Positions 21,830 to 27,162 of a DNA stretch of 27,162 bases are shown here, piece by piece. The number at the start of each line of letters is the position of its first letter. The first letter of the stretch is position 1. The notes below the pieces were generated by a model. The model worked only from the letters and a program-made list of their open reading frames with translations. It had not been told where the DNA came from and made no database searches. The stretch is from positions 1 through 27,162 of the forward strand of contig JAZDHB010000023.1 in the NCBI GenBank assembly GCA_043806415.1, in the 5' to 3' direction. The position numbers and the translations under genes are program-made. The stretch comes from CAIXYX01 sp043806415 (GTDB lineage Archaea > Micrarchaeota > Micrarchaeia > Anstonellales > Anstonellaceae).

Positions 21830-22174
21830 CTATTCTATCCCGAGGCTTGCCTTGATCGCCAACTCCACTTTCGCCATCTGCTCGCCTCTCAACGAGGAGA
21901 GCTTTCGCACGATGCGGCTCCTGTCCACCGTGCGTATCTGATTGAGCAGGATGGTCGAGTCCTCGCTCAAGCCAGATTCGTTTTTGCCCACCTTGACGTT
22001 GGTGGGGTATTCTTTCGAATAAAGCTTGGTGGTGATCGGGGCGACAATGGTCGTCGGGCTGTTCTGGTTGCCGATGTCGTTCTGGATGACCAGCGCGGGC
22101 CGGGTTTTTCCCTGTTCGGAGCCGACGACTGGATCCAGGTTCACGAGCACGATGTCTGCGCGCCTGATGTCCAT
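21830..22174 (-). CDS. MazF/PemK-family toxin (mRNA interferase)
   Basis: 114 aa. Family marks are clear: RRADIVLVNLDPVVGSEQGK near the start, TRPALVIQNDIGN, SPTTIVAPITTK, and LNQIRTVDRSRI. MazF enzymes cut mRNA at short sequences and are held inactive by a cognate antitoxin. The ATG at 22174 lies 8 nt after the antitoxin stop; GGTGGGTGG just upstream is the ribosome binding site. A longer reading frame to 22213 overlaps the antitoxin and is not supported. Confidence 0.93.
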   Translation of the reverse strand: MDIRRADIVLVNLDPVVGSEQGKTRPALVIQNDIGNQNSPTTIVAPITTKLYSKEYPTNVKVGKNESGLSEDSTILLNQIRTVDRSRIVRKLSSLRGEQMAKVELAIKASLGIE

Positions 22175-22182
22175 CCACCCAC

Positions 22183-22407
22183 CTAATCCCAAGCCGCGTC
22201 GGCCGCTTCCCATTCCGTGTTCATCTTCTTCATGTCCCGGGCCATCTCCACGTATCCTTCTTTAAGCAGTTGTTTTTGTGCGGCCTCTTCGCGCCGGGCT
22301 TGGGCCATCAGGCGGGTGATGATAGCCTCATACGTGTCCTGGGGGGTTTCCCTGAACTTGAGGAGCTGTTTTACGACGCTCTTGTGGAGCTGGATGGTGG
22401 TGAGCAT
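22183..22407 (-). CDS. Antitoxin partner of the MazF-like toxin
   Basis: 74 aa. The N-terminal MLTTIQLHKSVVKQLLKF is a ribbon-helix-helix-type start (strand then helix) used to bind DNA as a dimer. The C-terminal half is helical and charged (LLKEGYVEMARDMKKMNTEWEAADAAWD), the likely toxin-binding tail; this ending is typical of archaeal and bacterial antitoxins next to MazF. The start at 22407 is preferred over the ATG at 22422 because the TATA box centred near 22433 lies 26 nt upstream of 22407. The gene precedes the toxin, the usual order for this family. Confidence 0.85.
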   Translation of the reverse strand: MLTTIQLHKSVVKQLLKFRETPQDTYEAIITRLMAQARREEAAQKQLLKEGYVEMARDMKKMNTEWEAADAAWD

Positions 22408-22410
22408 AGT

Positions 22411-22430
22411 TCTATAGTACATCTATAGTA
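22411..22430 (-). promoter_or_regulatory. Putative antitoxin operator (two TCTATAGTA repeats)
   Basis: TCTATAGTA occurs at 22411-22419 and 22422-22430, 11 bp apart (one helical turn), each containing the palindrome CTATAG. They sit between the TATA box and the antitoxin start, where a bound ribbon-helix-helix antitoxin would block transcription. Regulatory use is inferred. Confidence 0.5.
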
Positions 22431-22440
22431 TATAAAACTT
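22428..22440 (-). promoter_or_regulatory. TATA box of the toxin-antitoxin operon
   Basis: TTTTATATACTA on the minus strand, centred about 26 nt from the ATG at 22407. It overlaps the second operator-like repeat. Confidence 0.6.
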
Positions 22441-22509
22441 CCGGGCATCCCCCGTCCAGACGCAACCATGCAATAAGAGCTTTTTAACTCCCGCTTCCCA
22501 ATCCTCTTC

Positions 22510-23589
22510 ATGGGTTCAGCCGACAAACTAAAAGAGCTCGAGGAAGAGCTGGCGCGCACGCAGAAGAACAAGGCCACCGAATACCATATCGGCATCCTCA
22601 AATCGAAAATCGCCCACTTAAAGAAAGCCATCGCCGCCCCGAAAAAAAGCGGCGTGGCCTCCGGCGGGTTCGACGTCAAGAAATCGGGGGATTCCACGGT
22701 GGTGTTCATCGGCCTGCCGTCCACCGGAAAATCCACCCTGCTCAACGCCCTGACCGGCACCAAGAGCAAGACCGCCTCCTACGCCTTCACCACCCTCACC
22801 TGCATCCCCGGCATCCTCGACTACAAGGGCGCGAAAATCCAGCTGCTCGACCTGCCCGGCATCATCGCCGGGGCCAAAGAGGGCACGGGAAGGGGCAAGG
22901 AAGTGCTGGCCGTGGCGCGCAACGCGGATCTGGTGCTTCTCCTCCTCGACGTGTTCGACCCCTTCTACCGCCCCAAGCTGGTCAGCGAACTGGAAGGCAT
23001 CGGCATCCGCCTCGACCGCTCGCCGCCCAACATTTTCATCCAGCCGCTCACGCGCGGGGGGCTGAACATCAATTACACCATCAAGCCCACGCACTTGGAC
23101 AACCGGCTGATCACCGGCATATTGCACGAGCATGGCATGCACAACGCCAACATCACCATCCGCCAGGATGCCACGGTGGACGAGTTCATCGACGTGCTGA
23201 TGGGCACGCGAAAATACATCCCCTCGCTCACCGTGCTCAACAAGACCGATCTGGTCAAGAGCGAATTTTTGAAGAACATCGATTTCGAGTACTGCCCCAT
23301 CTCGGCCGAGAAGAACATCGGCATCGAGGAACTGAAGGCGCTCATCTACAAGCGCCTGCGCCTCATCCGCATCTACACCAAGAGAAGGAACGAAGACGCG
23401 GATTCGGCGCCCATGATGATGCGCTCGGACTCCACCATCGCGGACGCGTGCGAGCGTTTGCACCGCGATTTGAAATCCATGTTCAAATATTCGCAAGTGT
23501 GGGGCCCGTCCGCCAAATTCCCCGGCCAGAAGGCGGGCCTTGAGCACAAGCTAAAAGACGGGGACGTGGTGTGCATCTACAAACGCTGA
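22510..23589 (+). CDS. DRG-type GTPase with C-terminal TGS domain
   Basis: 359 aa, the usual length of archaeal DRG proteins, ribosome-associated GTPases of the Obg group. An N-terminal basic coiled region (KLKELEEELARTQKNK, HIGILKSKIAHLKK) precedes the G domain: G1 GLPSTGKST (residues 68-76), G2 TTLT, G3 DLPGI (about 114), G4 NKTD (about 244), G5 ISAE. The DRG insert (NINYTIKPTHLDNRLITGIL) is present. Residues about 285-359 form the TGS domain ending VVCIYKR. The ATG at 22510 lies 26 nt from a TTTTTAAC box (22481-22488), indicating a leaderless transcript. Divergent from the toxin-antitoxin operon. Confidence 0.93.
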   Translation: MGSADKLKELEEELARTQKNKATEYHIGILKSKIAHLKKAIAAPKKSGVASGGFDVKKSGDSTVVFIGLPSTGKSTLLNALTGTKSKTASYAFTTLTCIPGILDYKGAKIQLLDLPGIIAGAKEGTGRGKEVLAVARNADLVLLLLDVFDPFYRPKLVSELEGIGIRLDRSPPNIFIQPLTRGGLNINYTIKPTHLDNRLITGILHEHGMHNANITIRQDATVDEFIDVLMGTRKYIPSLTVLNKTDLVKSEFLKNIDFEYCPISAEKNIGIEELKALIYKRLRLIRIYTKRRNEDADSAPMMMRSDSTIADACERLHRDLKSMFKYSQVWGPSAKFPGQKAGLEHKLKDGDVVCIYKR

Positions 23590-23660
23590 TGCCTGGATTT
23601 TTCCGATGTTTCCCTCTTTTCTTCTTTTGCAGCCTCCGGCTTTTCCGGCTCCAGAATCCT

Positions 23661-23669
23661 TTATAAATT
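23661..23669 (+). promoter_or_regulatory. TATA box of the Cys-repeat lipoprotein gene
   Basis: TTATAAATT centred 25 nt before the ATG at 23689; leaderless start predicted. Confidence 0.6.
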
Positions 23670-23688
23670 TTCCATCCCTTCCCACGCC

Positions 23689-24633
23689 ATGAAGATGCTT
23701 ATGCGTGCCTGGATGCTGCTCCCCCTCCTGTTGCTCGGCGCGCTGGTGCTGGCCGGCTGCGCCCAATCCGGTATGCCTGCCCAAAATTCTTCCGCTCCTA
23801 TGGTGGGCAGCGACCGCGACGCGCACGGCTGCATCGGTTCGGCCGGCTACACCTGGTGCGAATCCAAGAGCAAATGCATCCGCCCATGGGAAGAATCGTG
23901 CCCTGCCCCAAGCACCGGCATCGTCGTGAACGACACGCTTAATTTCACGAATCAAAGCGCCTATTGCAGCAAGGGCGGCTGGACATCCGGCTTGTCCTGC
24001 ATCAACGACTGCCCGACCGGCACCACCTGCTCCCCGAGCAACTGCACCTGCATTCCAAATCCGCCGGCCAACCTGACGAACCAATCGTACACTAACCCGA
24101 CCAACCCGCCAGCCGCCTCCTGCGCCAAGGGCAACTGGACATCCGGTTTGTCCTGCATAAACGACTGCCCGTCCGGCACCACCTGCACCTCCGATTGCAC
24201 CTGCATCTCATCAATCATCAATCAGACCAATGAAACCGCCCCGCCGCAGGCGCCGCCGCCCTGCACCCCATATGCCGTCCAGTGCTCCGGGCGCACGACG
24301 CAGATATGCACCAACGGCAAATGGCTCGACACCTCAACCTGCGAGTTCGGCTGCTCGGGCGGCCAATGCCTCTCGCAGGTGATTATCTCCAACGTCCATT
24401 CCATGTTTGTGGGCGTTCCGACGTCCGTGGTGGTTTCGATGAAGGGAGCCGTTCCGGCGTATTACACCGGCTCGCTCGCCGGCTCCCCGTCCGCGAACGA
24501 GAGCGGGTCGCAGGCGGTGTTCACCATCACCTGCCAGCAGGCCGGCACGGCCACCTTCTCGGTGAGCGCCTATTCGTCCTCCGGCAAGCTGCTGGGAACC
24601 ACCAGCAGCCAGGCCAATTGCATGAAGAGGTAA
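23689..24633 (+). CDS. Exported Cys-repeat protein, probable lipoprotein
   Basis: 314 aa. Signal segment LLPLLLLGALVLAGC with lipobox Cys24. First module: HGCIGSAGYTWCESKSKCIR followed by PWEESC, a disulfide-type motif seen in many archaeal and bacterial exported proteins. Then two near-identical 29-30-residue modules: GGWTSGLSCINDCPTGTTC and GNWTSGLSCINDCPSGTTC, each with CTCI, separated by Asn/Pro/Thr linkers with many N-x-S/T sites (possible N-glycosylation). A third Cys-rich module follows (CTPYAVQCSGRTTQICTNGK). The C-terminus is an Ig-like beta domain ending in ANCMKR. Probably a surface protein binding a polymer or partner; ligand unknown. The gene at 24638 starts 4 nt after its stop. 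Confidence 0.82.
   Translation: MKMLMRAWMLLPLLLLGALVLAGCAQSGMPAQNSSAPMVGSDRDAHGCIGSAGYTWCESKSKCIRPWEESCPAPSTGIVVNDTLNFTNQSAYCSKGGWTSGLSCINDCPTGTTCSPSNCTCIPNPPANLTNQSYTNPTNPPAASCAKGNWTSGLSCINDCPSGTTCTSDCTCISSIINQTNETAPPQAPPPCTPYAVQCSGRTTQICTNGKWLDTSTCEFGCSGGQCLSQVIISNVHSMFVGVPTSVVVSMKGAVPAYYTGSLAGSPSANESGSQAVFTITCQQAGTATFSVSAYSSSGKLLGTTSSQANCMKR
23965..24207 (+). repeat. Two recently duplicated Cys-module coding units
   Basis: Units at 23965-24054 and 24121-24207 are closely similar at the DNA level (for example ACATCCGG, TTGTCCTGCAT, AACGACTGCCCG, CCGGCACCACCTGC are shared). Conservation of synonymous bases suggests a recent duplication. Confidence 0.75.
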
Positions 24634-24637
24634 GCTT

Positions 24638-25072
24638 ATGCAGAACCTGCAACCGCGCAAGAGGGAAGAAGAGCTCACAAGGCTTCCGGCTTCCGAGGAG
24701 CATGCCGGCGAACGCGAGCCGGAGATTCCCAAGGTCATCGCCCCGGGCGCCAACGGTTTCTCATCGGCCCAAAAAACGCTCTCGAATTTCATCGCTCCTT
24801 TCCTCAAGCGCGCCGGCCTCGGCAAGTCCGGGGCATCCGAAATTCTTGCCTCGATCTCAAACGGAAAGAAGAAGGCCAGCGAGATTTACGTTTTGCCGGG
24901 CTCGCTCACCGGCCGTTATGGCGACCTCTTCGTGAGCGCGGGCAGCCCCTCCGAGGGCATCAGCACGCTGACCGTGAGCGACATGAAAAGGAATGTCGTG
25001 GCCCATTTCGTGGAGAACGGGTCCGAGCTGTCCGTATTCGTGCCCAAGCCCGGCGCCCTCTCCGTTGCCTAA
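24638..25072 (+). CDS. Small unknown cytoplasmic protein
   Basis: 144 aa, no signal or membrane segment. The first 45 residues are charged and likely disordered. The rest reads as a helix (SSAQKTLSNFIAPFLKRAGL), ...SEILASISNGKKKASEIYVLP, then strands (YGDLFVSAGSP, ISTLTVSD, NVVAHFVENGSELSVFVPKP). I do not recognise the family. It starts 4 nt after the lipoprotein gene stop, so translation is probably coupled; the GAGG at the end of that gene can serve as its ribosome binding site. It converges with htpX. Confidence 0.6.
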   Translation: MQNLQPRKREEELTRLPASEEHAGEREPEIPKVIAPGANGFSSAQKTLSNFIAPFLKRAGLGKSGASEILASISNGKKKASEIYVLPGSLTGRYGDLFVSAGSPSEGISTLTVSDMKRNVVAHFVENGSELSVFVPKPGALSVA

Positions 25073-25107
25073 AAAGCCTATTCTTGCGCCGGATGGATGT
25101 TTTTTGC

Positions 25108-26019
25108 CTACATCGAGCGGAGCGCCTTTATCCGCTCGTCCAGCGGCGGGTGCGTCGAGAACAGGTTCGCGACGCTCTGTCCCAGCGACTTCTTGCCCTT
25201 CTCCCCGCCCGCGGGGTCCGAGATGAACAGCGGCGGTGTGTCGCTGTTGGCGTTGCTCATCGGCGCCGCCCCCTTGAGCCTTTCCAGCGCCGAGGCGAGC
25301 CCTTCGGGGTTGCGGCTCAGTTGCGCCCCCGACGCGTCGGCCAGGAATTCGCGCTTGCGCGAGATGGCCAGGCGCACGAGCTGCGCGAAGAGCGGCCCGA
25401 GGATGATGAGCACGAGCCCCAGAATCATGAGCAGGCCGCCCCCGCCGCCCCGCTCGTTGTCATCCCTTCTCATCGAGCCGAAGAAGAACATGTTCGAGAG
25501 CATGTTGGCCAGGATGGCCACGAGCCCCACCAGCACGATGACCACGGTCATGAAGCGCGTGTCGAAATTGCGGATGTGGCTCATCTCGTGCGAGAGCACG
25601 CCCTCCAGCTGCTCCCGGTTCATGGTCGAAAGAAGCCCGCTCGTCACGGCGATGGAGGCGTGGGCCGGATCCCGGCCGGTGGCAAACGCGTTGGGCGAGG
25701 GGTCGTCGATGACGTACAGTTTGGGCTTCGGGATGCCGGCGGCCAGCGCCAAGCCCTCCACGGTGTTGATGAGGTAGGCCTGCGCCCGCTCGTCGGCCGG
25801 GTGCGCGCCGGACACGGCCAGCACCACCGAATCCCCGAACCAATAGCCCCCGATCGAGTAGAATATGGCGAAGAGGATGGCGACGGGAAAGATCCACGCG
25901 CCCCCGTAGAAGAGGTTGGAGGCGACCAGGCCCAGGCCGGCGATGAGCGGGATGAAGAGCAGGACGAGCCCGTAGGAATAGAGCGTGTTCTTGCGCTGGA
26001 CATCCCAAAAACTGGCCAT
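25108..26019 (-). CDS. htpX: HtpX-family membrane zinc metalloprotease
   Basis: 303 aa. Degrades misfolded membrane proteins. Four hydrophobic helices: two N-terminal (YSYGLVLLFIPLIAGLGLVA; YGGAWIFPVAILFAIFYSIG) and two after the active site. Zinc motif HEMSH at residues 144-148 with the third ligand Glu in SRKREFLADASG. The family substrate-side sequence PSPNAFATGRDP and the C-terminal THPPLDERIKAL are present. Glycine-rich loop between helices (DDNERGGGGG). The ATG at 26019 is preceded by GGTGGGGAAG; a GTG at 26028 is an alternative. It is the last gene of a leftward LemA operon. Confidence 0.94.
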   Translation of the reverse strand: MASFWDVQRKNTLYSYGLVLLFIPLIAGLGLVASNLFYGGAWIFPVAILFAIFYSIGGYWFGDSVVLAVSGAHPADERAQAYLINTVEGLALAAGIPKPKLYVIDDPSPNAFATGRDPAHASIAVTSGLLSTMNREQLEGVLSHEMSHIRNFDTRFMTVVIVLVGLVAILANMLSNMFFFGSMRRDDNERGGGGGLLMILGLVLIILGPLFAQLVRLAISRKREFLADASGAQLSRNPEGLASALERLKGAAPMSNANSDTPPLFISDPAGGEKGKKSLGQSVANLFSTHPPLDERIKALRSM

Positions 26020-26050
26020 CTTCCCCACCTATCCGCTTGTTTCCGGCCCG

Positions 26051-26623
26051 TTAGCGTTTGAGTTTGCGGGCCCCGGCATTCTCGTTTGGCGTTGTCTTAA
26101 CGTCCGCGGTAAGCACGCCGTTCTGCACGGTTGGCAAGGATTTCGCGATGGGCTCAAGCCTTTCCATTTTCAGCCGGTTCGGCTTATCTGGAGTATTATA
26201 TCTCACGGCACTGACGGCGCCGTCTGTCATTTCAAGCTCGATCGCCGGACTGAGCAGGTTGAACAGCTTGTCCTGCAAACCGGCCAGCACGCTCTGCGAC
26301 TCGGCCTTTACGTAGTCTGGGTACGTTTTTACGTGGCTTGGGGTGTCCTTCTTTATGGCCGAGAGCTTCTCATAGTCGGACTGCAGTTCCTGGAATTGGC
26401 GCTTGGTGATGCTGACTTCAGCCGTCGTGTCCTTCCCCCTCAGCTCGAGGTAATAGCTTCCTTTAAACTCGTCCTGGCCGATTCCGAATGAATAGCCGCT
26501 TTTGTTTTCAACGCCCACCATGAAAACATACGGTGATTCGGAACCGCCCTTGGCCATCTTCTCGACGTGCTCTTTGGATATCGCGATATTCACTCCGTCG
26601 AAATCAAAGTACGTGCCTGGCAT
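26051..26623 (-). CDS. Unknown soluble protein between lemA and htpX
   Basis: 190 aa, no signal or membrane segment, no Cys. The first 85 residues look beta-rich (GTYFDFDGVNIAISKEH, YVFMVGVENKSGYSFGIG, GSYYLELRGKDTTAEVSIT), then a long helix with acidic and basic residues (KRQFQELQSDYEKLSAIKKD), a second helix, and a basic tail (NAGARKLKR). I do not recognise it. It has its own AAGGTGA ribosome binding site and starts 9 nt after the lemA stop; htpX follows 31 nt later. Position inside a LemA-HtpX operon suggests a role in that membrane-protein pathway. Confidence 0.65.
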   Translation of the reverse strand: MPGTYFDFDGVNIAISKEHVEKMAKGGSESPYVFMVGVENKSGYSFGIGQDEFKGSYYLELRGKDTTAEVSITKRQFQELQSDYEKLSAIKKDTPSHVKTYPDYVKAESQSVLAGLQDKLFNLLSPAIELEMTDGAVSAVRYNTPDKPNRLKMERLEPIAKSLPTVQNGVLTADVKTTPNENAGARKLKR

Positions 26624-26632
26624 GTCTTCACC

Positions 26633-27162
26633 TTAAAATTTGACCTTGACGGCCTCCCGGGCGCCTTCTTCGGCCTTGAAGAATTCCTTGGCCGTGAAGC
26701 CGAGCATGGCGGCGATGAGCACTTCGGGAAGCGACAGGATCTTGGCATTGTATTCAAGCACCGAATCGTTGTAGAACTGGCGGGCGTAGGCGACCTTGCT
26801 CTCGATGCCGTCCAGTTGCTCCTGCAAAAGCTTGAAATTCTCGTTGGCCTTCAGTTGCGGGTAGTTCTCGGCCACGGCAATCAGGCTCTTGAGCGCGCCG
26901 GCGAAGCTCGCGTCGGCCTTGGCCTTCTCGCCCACGCTCTTGGCGCCGGCCCACATCGAGCGGGCCTTGGTGACGTTCTCGAACACCTCCTTCTCGTGCT
27001 TGGCATACCCCTTCACGGTCTCCACGAGGTTGGGCACCAATTCATATCTCTTGGTGAGCTGCACGTCGATCTGCGCCCAGGCGTTGTCCACGCGCGTGCG
27101 CAAGCTGATGAGGTTGTTGTACATCAGGGCGAAGAACAGGATGACGAGGATGAGGATTCCGA
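26633..27162 (-). CDS. lemA: LemA family protein, 5' end outside window
   Basis: The frame stays open to the window edge, so the start is missing. The visible N-terminal part is a membrane helix (GILILVILFFALMYNNL) followed by LRTRVDNAWAQIDVQLTKRY, the LemA signature, then the long helical bundle (ELVPNLVETVKGYAKHEKEV, QLDGIESKVAYARQFYNDSV, EYNAKI) and LPEVLIAAMLGFTAKEFFKA. LemA proteins have one N-terminal helix and a helical bundle on the outer or inner side; the function is unclear, but they often neighbour HtpX, as here. Confidence 0.93.
   Translation of the reverse strand, partial: GILILVILFFALMYNNLISLRTRVDNAWAQIDVQLTKRYELVPNLVETVKGYAKHEKEVFENVTKARSMWAGAKSVGEKAKADASFAGALKSLIAVAENYPQLKANENFKLLQEQLDGIESKVAYARQFYNDSVLEYNAKILSLPEVLIAAMLGFTAKEFFKAEEGAREAVKVKF

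Overview
The window is archaeal chromosomal DNA, GC-rich throughout except for one AT-richer patch around 3.4-5.7 kb. Evidence for Archaea: a clamp-loader large subunit (RfcL), an archaeal RecJ-like DHH nuclease, a DUF63 membrane protein, a DRG-type GTPase with TGS domain, an archaeal secretion/pilus ATPase, a tRNA-Ala carrying a canonical bulge-helix-bulge intron, and TATA-like boxes centred about 23-28 nt upstream of many start codons (leaderless transcripts). The mixture of small, poorly known membrane or lipid-anchored proteins suggests a DPANN-like or poorly sampled euryarchaeal lineage; the exact lineage cannot be fixed from the sequence alone.

Layout. 1-3.4 kb: a partial LAGLIDADG-like protein with degenerate acidic positions, divergent from a two-helix membrane protein; a tRNA-dihydrouridine synthase; a cyclophilin lipoprotein with a second, internal ribosome binding site; a small winged-helix-like protein. 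3.5-5.65 kb: an HTH regulator and a downstream gene cut in two by an IS630-family element whose transposase needs a -1 frameshift. 5.68-7.5 kb: tRNA-Pro(TGG), a HEAT-repeat protein, intron-containing tRNA-Ala(TGC). 7.5-10.9 kb: RecJ-like nuclease, RfcL and a tiny duplicated-motif protein ending in a strong hairpin. 11.0-15.6 kb: secreted/membrane proteins, a B3/B4-domain protein, a methyltransferase and an M42 peptidase. Here there are two sequence remnants: the tail of the 11.07-kb gene recurs at 12.85 kb and the tail of the M42 gene recurs at 12.28 kb, so two different gene cassettes sit tightly between the same pair of gene ends.

15.7-19.0 kb: RNase Z, DUF63 protein, an MBL-fold UPF0173-like protein lacking several metal ligands, a SecB-like candidate, and a very strong terminator. 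19.1-22.4 kb: a large secretion ATPase with an N-terminal cysteine cluster and long disordered tail, then an antitoxin/MazF pair with a repeated putative operator. 22.5-27.2 kb: DRG-type GTPase, a cysteine-repeat lipoprotein and its downstream partner, and a leftward LemA - unknown - HtpX operon running off the window edge.

Functionally the window mixes RNA processing and modification (Dus, RNase Z, two tRNAs, B3/B4 domain), replication/repair (RecJ-like, RfcL), envelope protein quality control and secretion (cyclophilin lipoprotein, HtpX/LemA, secretion ATPase, possible SecB-like chaperone), and mobile or addictive elements (IS630, MazEF-like pair).
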